NCBI RefSeq assembly: GCF_937888285.1
Contig: NZ_CALART010000109.1
Coordinates: forward strand, 72,297-136,296
Length of the DNA stretch: 64,000 bases
Direction: 5' to 3'
From: an uncultured Aquimonas sp.
GTDB taxonomy: Bacteria; Pseudomonadota; Gammaproteobacteria; Xanthomonadales; Xanthomonadaceae
The first letter of the stretch is position 1; each line of letters opens with the position of its first letter. A model generated the notes under the pieces. The model searched no databases. It was given only the letters and a program-made list of their open reading frames with translations, and had not been told where the DNA came from. Positions 34,298 to 45,180 of the stretch are shown here, piece by piece. The position numbers and the translations under genes are program-made.

Positions 34298-34587
34298 GGT
34301 ACATGCGCTGCGCTTATGTACCCTACGCGCACAACCGTCTGCGGCTCTGATCGATGCGAGGCGTCGCCTGCGGTCGTAGGGCGGATAAGCGGAGCGCATC
34401 CGCCAGCGGGGGGCCAGGGATGCATTGGCTCGAACGAAGCGAAAGCCTCGGAATAAGTTCTGGCTTCGGGCGAGGTTCTGGTACATGCGCTGCGCTTTGA
34501 GTGCCCTACGCGCACAACCGTCTGCGGCTCCAAAGGATGCAAGGCGTCGCCTGCGGTCGTAGGGCGGATAAGCGCAGCGCATCCGCC
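34298..34587. repeat. two composite REP elements upstream of the RAYT gene
   Basis: A GGTACAT hairpin at 34298 pairs with a GGCGGAT hairpin at 34376 (78 bp; loop altered to GCGGAGCGC). A decayed GGTACAT hairpin at 34480 (right arm GAGTGCC) pairs with 34559 (79 bp). The second ends 68 bp from the pilD stop codon. No coaE or yacG follows pilD, although those genes often do in related bacteria. Confidence 0.82.
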
Positions 34588-34654
34588 GGCAAGAACAAGA
34601 GACGCCTTGTCTCGAACGGAGCGCATGCGCGCGCCTCGGCGTTCCGCTTCGCCC

Positions 34655-35524
34655 TCAGCCCGCCAGCCCCGAATAGCTCAGATAGGCGGCGATGATCTGC
34701 TCGCCCCAGAGGAACTGGATCCAGCCGGCGGCGGCGAGGTAGGGGCCGAAGGGGATGGGCGTGGCCTTGTCGCGGCCTCTGACCGCCAGCCAGACGCTGC
34801 CGAACACCGCGCCGACCACGGCCGAGATCAGCACGATCGGCAGGATGCCGCTCACGCCGCACCAGGCGCCCAGCGCGGCGAGCAGCTTGAAGTCGCCGTA
34901 GCCCATGCCCTCCTTGCCGGTCAGCAGCTTGAAGCCCCAGTACACGGTCCACAGCGCGAGATAGCCCACCACCGCGCCGTATATGGCCTGATCCATGCCC
35001 ACGAACAGCCCCTGCGTGCTCAGCAGCAGGCCGATCCACAGCAGGGGCAAGGTCAGGCTGTCGGGCAGCAGGGTGGTGCGGGCGTCGATGCCGCTCATGG
35101 CGATCAGCAGGCCGGTGAACACCAGCCCGGCCAGGGCCTCCCAGCCGACGCCGAACTGCCAGACCACCGCCGCGAAGGCCAGGCCGGTCAGCAGTTCGAC
35201 CAGCGGGTACTGCAGGCTGATCGCCGTGCCGCAGCCGGCGCAGCGCCCGCGCAGCGCCACCCAGCTCAGCAGCGGGATGTTGTGCCAGGGCTTGAGGGTG
35301 TAGCCGCACTTCGGGCAGTGCGAGGCGCGCACCACGATGCCCGGCGGCTCGGGCTCATCGCCCGGCGGCAGCTCCAGGGTTTCGCGGCAGTCGCGCCGCC
35401 ACTGCCACTCCATGCGCGCAGGGACGCGCAGGATCACCACGTTCAGAAAGCTGCCGATGATCAAGCCGAAGACGCCGGCGAGGGCCGCGGCCAGCGCCGG
35501 CATCTGCTGCAGGAACTCGATCAC
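34655..35524 (-). CDS. pilD: prepilin peptidase/N-methyltransferase PilD
   Basis: A 289-residue inner-membrane aspartic peptidase that cleaves and N-methylates type IV prepilins. The N-terminal SFLNVVILRVPARME, the zinc-binding cysteines in CPKCGYTLKPWHNIPLLSW and GRCAGCGTAIS, and the catalytic aspartates in GIDARTTLLPD and MGYGDFKLLAALGAW are all present. The start is a GTG at 35524 overlapping the pilC stop (GTGA). It is the last gene of pilB-pilC-pilD. Confidence 0.95.
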   Translation of the reverse strand: MIEFLQQMPALAAALAGVFGLIIGSFLNVVILRVPARMEWQWRRDCRETLELPPGDEPEPPGIVVRASHCPKCGYTLKPWHNIPLLSWVALRGRCAGCGTAISLQYPLVELLTGLAFAAVVWQFGVGWEALAGLVFTGLLIAMSGIDARTTLLPDSLTLPLLWIGLLLSTQGLFVGMDQAIYGAVVGYLALWTVYWGFKLLTGKEGMGYGDFKLLAALGAWCGVSGILPIVLISAVVGAVFGSVWLAVRGRDKATPIPFGPYLAAAGWIQFLWGEQIIAAYLSYSGLAG

Positions 35525-36792
35525 CCGACGGTCGCCGCGATCTTGAAGATGGGCAGGTACATGGCGATCACCAGGCCGCCGACAATCACGCCGATCACCA
35601 CCATCACCAGCGGCTCGATCAGGGTGCTCAGGTTATCGACGGCGTTGTTGACTTCGGCCTCGTAGAACTCGGCGATCTTGAACAGCATGGTGTCCAGCGC
35701 ACCGGCTTCCTCACCGATGGCGGTCATCTGCAGCACCATGTGCGGAAACAGGTTGACCTGCTTCATCGCCGTGTTCAGCGGGTAGCCGACGGCGACATCC
35801 TGGCGCACCTTGTTGACGGCTTCTGTATACACAATGTTGCCGGTGGCGCCGGCCACGGTTTCCATGGCTTCGACCAGGGGCACGCCGGCCTTGAAGGTGG
35901 TGGCCAGGGTGCGCGCGAAGCGCGCAATCGCCGCGTTATGCATGATCGGGCCGATGATCGGCAGGCGCAGCAGCATGCGGTCCTTGAAGCGGGCGAAGGC
36001 ATAGCTGCGCTTGTTGGCCTGCACCAGGGCCACGCCCGAGCCCACCACGACAATCAGTACCAGCCACCAGTAGCTGACCATCCAGCGCGACATGCCCATG
36101 ACCAGCTGGGTGAAGGCCGGCAGGTCGGCGCCGAAGCTCTTGAACACCTGTTCGAACTGCGGCACCACGAACATCAGCAGCAGGGCCGAGACCAGGCCAG
36201 CGACGAAGATGACGATGCTGGGATACAGCAGGGCCTTCTTGATCTTCGACTTCAGCGCTTCAGTGCTTTCCTTGTAGCTGGCGATGGTGTCGAGCACGGT
36301 GTCCAGAACGCCGGCGCCCTCGCCAGCGCGCACCAGATTGCAGTAAAGCTCGTCGAACTGGGCCGGATGCTTGCTCAGCGCCTCGTACAGGGTGCTGCCG
36401 CTCTCGATATTGGATTTGATGTCCTCCAGCATCGCCTTCATGCGCGGGTTGGTCTGGCCGCCGGCGATGATCTCGAAGCTCTGCACCACCGGCACGCCCG
36501 ACTTCATCATGGTCGCGATCTGGCGGCTGAAGATCGCGATGTCTTTGGCCGTGATGGTGGCACCGCTCTTGCCGAACAACGGTTTGGGCCGCGGCTTGAC
36601 CACGCTGGGCACGATGCCCTGGCGGCGCAGCTCGGCCTTGAGCAGGTTGGCGTTCTTGGCCAGCTGCTCGCCCTTCATCACGGTGCCGCGCTTGTCCTTG
36701 CCAACCCAGACAAAGGTCTGCAGTTCGCTGCCCTGACGCTTGGGCAGGGCGCGGGCGGCGGGGCGCGCGGCGGTCTTGGTGGCTACGGCCAT
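35521..36792 (-). CDS. pilC: type IV pilus inner-membrane platform protein PilC
   Basis: A 423-residue polytopic protein that links the assembly ATPase to the growing pilus. It has the two GspF/PilC domains: IFSRQIATMMKSGVPVVQSF with AGEGAGVLDTVLDTIASY, and FARTLATTFKAGVPLVEAM with IGEEAGALDTMLFKIAEFYE. Membrane helices lie at about residues 200-220, 240-260 and near the C-terminus. It starts 3 nt after pilB and overlaps pilD by 4 nt. Confidence 0.96.
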   Translation of the reverse strand: MAVATKTAARPAARALPKRQGSELQTFVWVGKDKRGTVMKGEQLAKNANLLKAELRRQGIVPSVVKPRPKPLFGKSGATITAKDIAIFSRQIATMMKSGVPVVQSFEIIAGGQTNPRMKAMLEDIKSNIESGSTLYEALSKHPAQFDELYCNLVRAGEGAGVLDTVLDTIASYKESTEALKSKIKKALLYPSIVIFVAGLVSALLLMFVVPQFEQVFKSFGADLPAFTQLVMGMSRWMVSYWWLVLIVVVGSGVALVQANKRSYAFARFKDRMLLRLPIIGPIMHNAAIARFARTLATTFKAGVPLVEAMETVAGATGNIVYTEAVNKVRQDVAVGYPLNTAMKQVNLFPHMVLQMTAIGEEAGALDTMLFKIAEFYEAEVNNAVDNLSTLIEPLVMVVIGVIVGGLVIAMYLPIFKIAATVG

Positions 36793-36795
36793 GGC

Positions 36796-38520
<1,725 letters not shown>

Positions 38521-38752
38521 GGGTGCTGCTCCGCTAAAGCCTGTCTGAACGGGACTTTACCGCATGCTTCTGCGGAAGCACAGCAAGTGCGGACGGGCGG
38601 AAAGGCCGTTTCGCGAGAACTGTCACGAAATGCAAAGCGACCGGACTTTGAATGCTGCTCTCTGGCAACAGCTCTTGCCCCCTCCCCACGGCAATTGCCT
38701 TGCACAGCCTCCGTTTGAGCAAGGGTCCGCGGAACAGCGACTACACGACTAG

Positions 38753-38786
38753 CAAAAAAAAGGCCCCGGAAAACCCGAGGCCTTTC
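38753..38786 (-). terminator. intrinsic terminator of pilA
   Basis: On the minus strand, AAAGGCCTCGG and CCGGGGCCTTT form a stem around GTTTT, followed by nine T. It lies 50 bp past the pilA stop codon. Between it and the pilB start (38521-38752) I see no gene; the pilB promoter should lie there. Confidence 0.9.
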
Positions 38787-38835
38787 GAGAGCGTAGCGAG
38801 CCGCCCCTCAGAGCAAAGCTCGCTTCATCCCACCC

Positions 38836-39207
38836 TTACGGCACCAAGGTGCAGGTGCCGGTGCCGGCGTTGCAATCGACGTTCTGCAGGATCGCCGCAT
38901 TGCCGCGGACCTGCGGAATGTAGCGAAGCACGGCGCCGTTGTTCCAATCAGCCTGGGTCAGACTCGGCGCGGTCGCGCAAGCCTGGGCAAGCGGGTCCCA
39001 CGCGGGAATCGGAAAGTTGACCGGATCGTTCTGCGCAGCGGCGGCGATGGCGCTACCGACATACGCCTTGGCCTCAGCCTGGCAGGCGCCGTTCGCCGAA
39101 CGCTGGGTGTAGTCACGGTAGGCCGGCAGGGCGATGGCGGCCAGGATGCCGATGATTGCGACAACGATCATCAGCTCGATCAGGGTGAAACCGGCTTGCT
39201 TCTTCAT
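38836..39207 (-). CDS. pilA: major type IV pilin PilA
   Basis: A 123-residue prepilin. The short leader MKKQAG is followed by FTLIELMIVVAIIGILAAIA, with the Gly-Phe cleavage site and Glu5 needed for PilD processing and assembly. The C-terminal D-region carries the cysteine pair in NVDCNAGTGTCTLVP. The gene has its own GGGAGA ribosome-binding site, a strong terminator and a sigma-54-like promoter, as expected for a highly expressed pilin. It sits between pilB and the minor pilin operon. Confidence 0.95.
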   Translation of the reverse strand: MKKQAGFTLIELMIVVAIIGILAAIALPAYRDYTQRSANGACQAEAKAYVGSAIAAAAQNDPVNFPIPAWDPLAQACATAPSLTQADWNNGAVLRYIPQVRGNAAILQNVDCNAGTGTCTLVP

Positions 39208-39321
39208 GGTGTGTCTCCCGGAGAACAGTAGGTTGGATGCTGCCTTTGCACGGTGCGGAACTGGCTGCTTCGCCTTGTCCCTGGCCCTTCGAGCCAGCGC
39301 TACACCGTGTGCACAGGGTCT

Positions 39322-39338
39322 AGCAGCAAGCATGCCAA
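39322..39338 (-). promoter_or_regulatory. possible sigma-54 promoter of pilA
   Basis: The minus strand reads TTGGCATGCTTGCTGCT, with GG and GC separated by the ten bases required for the -24/-12 elements. It matches about 14 of 17 consensus positions. It lies roughly 115 bp upstream of the pilA ATG. In relatives pilA depends on RpoN and PilR, which supports the call. No PilR site was identified. Confidence 0.45.
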
Positions 39339-39687
39339 GTCCGTGCGCGGCTGCGCAGATTCGCGCAGAGCCCTTGTTTTGCTGCACTTTGCGGCGCTGG
39401 CTCACGCTTCTCGATAGCACCCTTGTTATGCCGCGCAGCGGTCTGTGTTCGGCCTCACGCCCTGCCCCACTGCCCTGGCACCGGTAGCCGACCGCGCAGG
39501 CCAAAGCTGACGTTTTTTGTCAGTGTGCGCACCGGCCGGCGGCGCGGCGGGTCTTCACAGGCGGGCGTTTGCGGCCTTGTCGTAGGTTGCGCCAAGCGCA
39601 GCGCGGCCCAACGCAATCGATGCGCGCGGACGCAGGGACACGCCCAGTGCGCGGTGGCTTTGTTCAATTCGTGGCGTCACCCGAGTC

Positions 39688-40310
39688 GTAGGGCGGATAA
39701 GCGCAGCGCATCCGCCAGCGGGTGCGAGGGAAGCCTCGGCTTGAACGGAGCGACAGGCCCGCACGATTCCCACGACTACGGCGTGCGCTTGGGCTTTGGG
39801 CGAGGTGGCGGAGCCTGGGGCGAGGTTCTGGTACATGCGCTGCGCTTATGTACCCTACGCGCACGGGAGTCTGGGGCGAGGTTCCGGTACATGCGCTGCG
39901 CTTATGTACCCTACGCGCACGGCAGCCTGGGGCGAGGTTCCGGTACATGCGCTGCGCTTATGTACCCTACGAGCACGGGAGCCTGGGGCGAGGTTCTGGC
40001 ACGTGCGCTGCGCCTTGAGTACCTGCGCGCCCAGTGCGCTGTGGCTTTGTTGGATGCTCGGCGTCACTCGAGTCGTAGGGCGGATAAGCGCAGCGCATCC
40101 GCCAGCAAGCGCGAGGGAAGCCACTTCGTGATCGGAGACCAGGCGCGCGGACGCTACAGGCAGTGAGGCGTCGGGCCGGGTCTGTCGCGGAGCTTGGCGA
40201 TTGGGGCGAGATCTCTTTAGAAGCGACATCTCTTGGCAGCGGCAGCTTCGGGAGCGGGAGCTCCTGGGGCGACATCCCTCGGCGCATGCGCTGCGCTTAC
40301 GCGCCCTACG
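39688..40310. repeat. REP array with a 56-bp period between pilA and pilE
   Basis: A GGCGGAT hairpin (39688) is followed by four head-to-tail GGTACAT hairpins starting at 39830, 39886, 39942 and 39998, exactly 56 bp apart; the last is decayed (GGCACGT). A GGCGGAT hairpin at 40075 stands 77 bp from the last one. A further hairpin with arms GGCGCAT/ACGCGCC at 40281 keeps the downstream spacer sequence but lacks a right partner. Open frames across the array are repeat translations. No gene is seen between 39340 and 40438. Confidence 0.88.
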
Positions 40311-40438
40311 CGGACCGCGCTCTTCTGCTCCGTTCGATGCAAGGCGTCGCTTTCCTGGATCGCGGCTGACGGAGAGCGTGACGACGCGATGCGCGGTTCA
40401 AAGCGCCGCTGCGCGCGCGATGAGCGCCAAACGCGGCC

Positions 40439-40476
40439 AAAAAAAACCCGCACCGGGCTGGCAGCTCGGCACGGGT
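40439..40476 (-). terminator. intrinsic terminator after pilE
   Basis: On the minus strand CCCGTGCCG and CGGTGCGGG pair (one G-U) around a loop, followed by seven or more T. It lies about 40 bp past the pilE stop, ending the fimT-to-pilE operon. Confidence 0.75.
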
Positions 40477-40512
40477 AGATGGTTCCAGCTTGGCAGCGCA
40501 GCCGCGCTTGCG

Positions 40513-40905
40513 CTACCAGCAGCTGCCGCCGCCCTGGGCCGTCTTGGCACCGGCCTGGTTCAAGCCCAGCAGGCCGCAGGGGTCGCTGGACTGACCACCC
40601 GTGGGCTGGGCGGTGACGGTGAAGGTGTTGCGGGCGATGTTCGCGTAATTCAGGTTGTAGAAATCGTTGGGCGGAAGCGGGCAGCGCGCCTGGCCTCCGA
40701 CGAAGGTCTGGTTGGAGGTGTTGAAGCGCTCCATGCACTGCGCCGCCGCCTGCAGGGCCGACTTTGCCTCGGCGCGCCGCGAGGTCCGCACATGCTCGAC
40801 ATAGCTCGGCCAGGCGATCGAGGCGAGGATGCCGAGAACCGCGACCACGATCATCAGCTCGATCAAGGAAAAGCCGGCGCGGCGACGCTGCGTAGGTGTG
40901 TTCAT
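40513..40905 (-). CDS. pilE: PilE-like minor type IV pilin
   Basis: A 130-residue prepilin with leader MNTPTQRRRAG and mature start FSLIELMIVVAVLGILASIA. The ComP/PilE-like body contains AEAKSALQAAAQCMERF and NDFYNLNYANIARNTFTVTA, with cysteines at the ends. It is the last gene of the minor pilin operon, 65 bp after pilY1. In relatives PilE joins the PilY1-minor pilin complex that primes pilus assembly. Confidence 0.9.
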   Translation of the reverse strand: MNTPTQRRRAGFSLIELMIVVAVLGILASIAWPSYVEHVRTSRRAEAKSALQAAAQCMERFNTSNQTFVGGQARCPLPPNDFYNLNYANIARNTFTVTAQPTGGQSSDPCGLLGLNQAGAKTAQGGGSCW

Positions 40906-40970
40906 GGCCCCCCCTGGGGTGCTGTGGAGCATTGGGTGAAAGCGGCGCCGGCCGCAGCCGGCGCCACCGC

Positions 40971-43900
40971 TTATTGGAGCTGGCGCCACGACTGGCGACC
41001 GCAGTTCAACACACCGATGTCGACCGCACCTTCGGAGCCGACGATGGCGGCAAGGCGCGAGGTGCAGTTCGGACCTTCCCCAGGCTCGATCAGATTGCCA
41101 TCGGCGTCGCGCGGATCTTCCTGGCGCGGGCCGGAGCCCGGCGGCGAGATGATGCCGATCGGCGGCTCGAACACCGGAGCGCCCTGGCTGATCACTACTG
41201 CACCGGTGTTGCTGTTGCCATTGTTGAGGTTCAGTGCGGGCGCTCCAGTCAGCAGGCGGGTCAGGTAGAGGCGATTCAGGGCACCCGGGCTGCACTCGTC
41301 GCCCTGCGGCTCCAGCGTGGTGAATGCAACGCTGCCCAGGAAGATGCGCGGACGGCCGACCGAGCGCTCACCTTCGGCAGAGCCGACGCTGAGGTCGAGG
41401 TACCAGCCGCGCTGGTTGTCCCAGTCGACGGTATTGCTGGAGAGCTGACGCGACTCGCGACCGTTGCTGGTGTTCGAGCTGGTGATCTGCTGGGGCTGCA
41501 GGTTGCTGCGCGCGCCCACGGTAGAGCCATCATTCTTGTCCCAGATGCCGTACAGGGTCTGGATCTGGGTGGTGGCCTGCGCGGTCGGCAGGTTGTCACC
41601 CACCTCGACGTACTTGCCCGTACCGAACACCACCATCTGGCCCTCAATATGGTGCGGGGCAGAGTCGAGCGCACCGGTGATCGGCTGACGCGTGCCGCCA
41701 GAGTCGGTGGCGGTAAACAGCAGGCTGCCGGCGCTGAACGAGCCGGAGGCGCTAACGGTGAACTTCCAGACGTTGCCGTGCATGTCGCCGCCGTAGACGG
41801 TGTCGACCTTGCCGTTGAAGTCGGTGTCCATGGGCACGGCCGAGGTCAGACCATTGGGGTTGGAGGCTGATCCGGCTCCGACGACGATACTTTCGCGCAG
41901 GCCACCGTTTGCGGCGTCCAGCACCATCAGGCGGGCGCGGTTGTCGCTGCTGTTCAGACCATTGCCGGCGAACACGGCCCAGTCGCCGCTCTCCAACAGA
42001 CCAACGGTTGGCGGATTGAGGACATGGCCGAGGTTGGGATGGCGGAACTCCCACATGAAGTTATCGGTGCCGAAGCCCGAGGCGGCATTGGTGACGTCGA
42101 GGGCCATGATCGACTTGCCGCCGGCGCCGTTGTAGCTGAGCAGCATGGTGCGCCAGGCGCTGCCGAGGCGCACATCGTGCTGGGTCGGCGAACCGTCGAC
42201 GTAGTAGAGGTGCTGGTAGCCCTGCTTGGGCAGCTCCTTCATGTAGCCGAGCACGGAGTTCGGAATGACGCTGAACTTCACGTCGCCGCCGGCGGGGCCG
42301 GAGCTGACGGCATGCAGCATGCCGTCATTGGAGCCCACAAAGACCAGCGGTGGCCGCGAGCGCTTGGCTGCCACATAGGCGCCATAGCTGCCGGGGCCGC
42401 TGGCGCCGCCGCCTTCCGAGGGCGGGAGCAGTGCGTAGCCGAAGTTGACGGCGTTGTTGAGTGCCGGCTGCGAGTTAAGGATGTCGCCGATCGCAGCACT
42501 GCGGGTGCGCAACGGGCCGCCATTGATCACTTCGCTGCTGCGATCGCCGCGCAGGTAGGCGACGATCTGGTCGATGGTCGCATTGCCCATCTCGGCGATG
42601 TCGGTGGGCGTGATGCCCAGCGCGTCCTGGGCACCGGTGGCGCCGCCCAGGCCGCTCACGCTGAAGGGCACCAGGCTGAAGCTGCCCGCCAGGTCGCGCA
42701 CCGCAAAGATGTTGCGGGAACCGGCCGGCACCGAGGCAAGCTTCTCTGCAGCACTCCAGGTGGGCGTGGCCGCCAGCTGGCCGTCGCTCTGCAAGGCGTA
42801 GGCCTTGAGGTCGCCGGTCCAGTCGTCACCGGAATACTCGGGGATGTAGGCGAGGAAGCCGGCGTCGATGCGCGAGCTGGAGCCCGCCACGCCGCCCGCA
42901 CGACGCGAGCGGTCGAGCACGTCCTGGATGATCTCGGTGAGCGCCGAGGCGATGTCCTCCGGCTGGTTGGCCTGGATCATGCGGCCGCGGGTGTTGACGG
43001 TGGCATGCCAGAGGTCGTCGATGGTGCTGCGCTGACCCGACTCGAAGGGTGGCCATGTTACAGGCGTGACGAAGGGATCGACCGGGTTGGCCGGATTGAA
43101 GATGCGACCGCGGGCGCCGAAGGTGATGGCGTGGAAGTTCATGTGCGGGAAGTTCTGGCAATCCAGCCGCGGATCCGGGTTCGACGCATTGCAGGCAGCG
43201 GGCACGGGCACGATGCCGGCCGGGAAGGCCGGGCCGGTGCGTAGCGGGTTCAGATAGAACTGGGTCGCCGTATCGGCCATGGTGTTGCTGTGGTCGTCGG
43301 CGAAGGGAACGCCCATGCCGCCATCGACATTGCCCACGCCGGAGATCGCGAGGTTGGCGTAGCCATCCGTGAACAACATGCCGGCATTGATCTGGCAGGC
43401 GAGGCGAATGGGCGCACCGGCATCGCTGCGCTTGAACTGGTTACCGATATGGTTGACCGCGCGCAGGTTGGGCGTGCTGCCGGTGGTGTTCAGGGCATGA
43501 AAGTCGGTGTAGAGCGCCTCTTTGCCCGTCGTGGTTTCCATGTCGCGCATGGTCAGGGTCGGCGTGCCGTCGTTGATGCGGAAGTAGCCGATGCGCATGA
43601 AGTCGACGTCGCGGAAGGACTCGCTCATGGCGTAGCTCATCGCCAGCGCGCGGTTGCGGTGGTACTGGAACCAGTTGGCGAAGTTCTGGATCGCGGTGTT
43701 GTAGGCCGAGGCGCTGGTGTAGTTGGCCGAGCGGATCTCGTAACGGAACATGTTGCAGCCGATGCCGCAGGCGTCCAGGGCCAGAACGCGATTCAGGGGG
43801 TTGAAGCCGGGCGGCACCGGTGAAGTCAGCCCCAGATAGAAGGTGGCCGGGTAGTAGCTGAAATACAGATCGCAGTTGGCGTCGACGATGGCGTCGTTCT

Positions 43901-44651
43901 GCAGGGTCAGCCAGCTCGTGCCGGTGTCGCGCAGGCGGGTACAGGTGCCGCGGTACCGTGTGCCCGCCTGCAGGCGCGTGCCGCGGAAGACGCGGTAGCG
44001 CATGGTGTCCTCGGAGGTCACCTCGCGCTGTGTGGTCAGGTTGAAGGCGTTGCCGGTCTGGTCGGGGTGGACGCGTGCCGCGGTGATGCTGGCCGGCGCA
44101 CGGCGGGTGGTGCCGTCATAGTTCAACCAGGGCTCGTAGGTGCGCGTCGGATTGAAGTACAGCGGATTGAACTCGGGCGAGCGCGCGAAGCCGTGCGCGT
44201 CAATGGGCGCGAGACCGAAGGAGCCGCCAAAGCCGGTGAATTTGCCCGGGTACAGGAACAGATGCGGGGCCGCCTGCAGGCTGCCGCCGGTGCCGCCGGT
44301 CGCAGCGGTTTCGCCGTCCTGCAGCTGGCCGGCGGCGTTGAAGAAATCGTTGCGCTGGATATTGCTGGTGGCCCAGTTGGTGCACAGACCGCTGCTGTTG
44401 AAGGCCGTGCAGTGCAGGGTGCTCTGGGAGAAACCGCGGGTGGCCGGGAAGCCGTCACGGCCCGCCAGGTTGGTTTCGGCGGTCATCGAGCCCGAATTGT
44501 CGACCGCCATGATGAAGGCAGGCTTGATCGGCTGCTGGATGAACAGCGGGTACTGGGCGATGTTGAACTCGGCCTGCGCCGGAGCGGAGAAGCCGGCCAG
44601 CAGCACGATGGCTGCGGCGGCGCTGGCCAGGGAGGATCGGAGGGCGTTCAT
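40971..44651 (-). CDS. pilY1: type IV pilus tip adhesin/assembly factor PilY1
   Basis: A 1226-residue secreted protein with signal peptide ending FSAPAQAE. The N-terminal half has a von Willebrand A-like MIDAS motif AFIMAVDNSGSMTAE. The C-terminal half is the PilY1 propeller (PLVFVGSNDGMLHAVSSG, GDWAVFAGNGLNS), with a calcium-binding loop in DTDFNGKVDTVYGGD. It ends in a cysteine-bearing tail (GPNCTSRLAA, GVLNCGRQSW). PilY1 sits at the pilus tip with the minor pilins and affects adhesion and retraction. The start at 44651 has CGGAG upstream and lies 19 bp after the pilX stop. Confidence 0.95.
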   Translation of the reverse strand: MNALRSSLASAAAAIVLLAGFSAPAQAEFNIAQYPLFIQQPIKPAFIMAVDNSGSMTAETNLAGRDGFPATRGFSQSTLHCTAFNSSGLCTNWATSNIQRNDFFNAAGQLQDGETAATGGTGGSLQAAPHLFLYPGKFTGFGGSFGLAPIDAHGFARSPEFNPLYFNPTRTYEPWLNYDGTTRRAPASITAARVHPDQTGNAFNLTTQREVTSEDTMRYRVFRGTRLQAGTRYRGTCTRLRDTGTSWLTLQNDAIVDANCDLYFSYYPATFYLGLTSPVPPGFNPLNRVLALDACGIGCNMFRYEIRSANYTSASAYNTAIQNFANWFQYHRNRALAMSYAMSESFRDVDFMRIGYFRINDGTPTLTMRDMETTTGKEALYTDFHALNTTGSTPNLRAVNHIGNQFKRSDAGAPIRLACQINAGMLFTDGYANLAISGVGNVDGGMGVPFADDHSNTMADTATQFYLNPLRTGPAFPAGIVPVPAACNASNPDPRLDCQNFPHMNFHAITFGARGRIFNPANPVDPFVTPVTWPPFESGQRSTIDDLWHATVNTRGRMIQANQPEDIASALTEIIQDVLDRSRRAGGVAGSSSRIDAGFLAYIPEYSGDDWTGDLKAYALQSDGQLAATPTWSAAEKLASVPAGSRNIFAVRDLAGSFSLVPFSVSGLGGATGAQDALGITPTDIAEMGNATIDQIVAYLRGDRSSEVINGGPLRTRSAAIGDILNSQPALNNAVNFGYALLPPSEGGGASGPGSYGAYVAAKRSRPPLVFVGSNDGMLHAVSSGPAGGDVKFSVIPNSVLGYMKELPKQGYQHLYYVDGSPTQHDVRLGSAWRTMLLSYNGAGGKSIMALDVTNAASGFGTDNFMWEFRHPNLGHVLNPPTVGLLESGDWAVFAGNGLNSSDNRARLMVLDAANGGLRESIVVGAGSASNPNGLTSAVPMDTDFNGKVDTVYGGDMHGNVWKFTVSASGSFSAGSLLFTATDSGGTRQPITGALDSAPHHIEGQMVVFGTGKYVEVGDNLPTAQATTQIQTLYGIWDKNDGSTVGARSNLQPQQITSSNTSNGRESRQLSSNTVDWDNQRGWYLDLSVGSAEGERSVGRPRIFLGSVAFTTLEPQGDECSPGALNRLYLTRLLTGAPALNLNNGNSNTGAVVISQGAPVFEPPIGIISPPGSGPRQEDPRDADGNLIEPGEGPNCTSRLAAIVGSEGAVDIGVLNCGRQSWRQLQ

Positions 44652-44670
44652 GGCAAGGGGCTCCGGAATC

Positions 44671-45177
44671 TCAGGGCACGAAGATGGACTGGACCACGGC
44701 CCAGGCGTTGGCGTCGCCCGCGTCGCGGGTGTCGGTATCGGACGCACTGAGCAGGAAGTACGAACAGTCGAAGGCGAGACGCGGGCCGACACGGCTGCTT
44801 GACTCCACCCCGCTGCCGCGCGCCCACTCGCCGCGACCGAGGGTGGCCGAGTGGTTTCCGATGGCCGTGGGTCGCTGGTTCGGATTGATCCAGCTGGGGG
44901 CCGGGCCCGAATCCTCCAGCACAGGGCACTCCTCGGCCTGGGAGATCTCTCGCAGGGTGCGCTCGCGGGCCCTGAGGCGCTCTTCCGCCGCTTCGAAGGC
45001 ACGAACATCCGACCAGTAGGCCTGCACCATCTTCTCCTGCAGGGAAGTCACCTGCGAGGCGGAGATCGCCAGCAGACTCAACATGATCAGAATGATCAGC
45101 GAGACCAGCAGTGCGGCACCATGCTGGCGGTGCATCGGGGGGCTCGGGCGCAGGCGGCGTGACTGACGAGTGTTCAT
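44671..45177 (-). CDS. pilX: minor pilin assembly protein PilX
   Basis: A 168-residue protein with the PilX N-terminal pattern HGAALLVSLIILIMLSLLAI followed by SASQVTSLQEKMVQAYWS and AFEAAEERL. The mature start lacks the classical Phe but keeps the hydrophobic helix. A cysteine pair (EECPVLED, AFDCSYFLL) probably forms a disulfide. It is part of the tip complex with PilV, PilW, FimT and PilY1, and starts 3 nt after pilW. Confidence 0.92.
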   Translation of the reverse strand: MNTRQSRRLRPSPPMHRQHGAALLVSLIILIMLSLLAISASQVTSLQEKMVQAYWSDVRAFEAAEERLRARERTLREISQAEECPVLEDSGPAPSWINPNQRPTAIGNHSATLGRGEWARGSGVESSSRVGPRLAFDCSYFLLSASDTDTRDAGDANAWAVVQSIFVP

Positions 45178-45180
45178 GGC

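Noticed and set aside
39830..40027. CRISPR-like regular spacing (56 bp)
   Set aside because: The repeats are hairpins with the REP consensus, the intervening sequences are also repeated rather than unique, and there are no cas genes.
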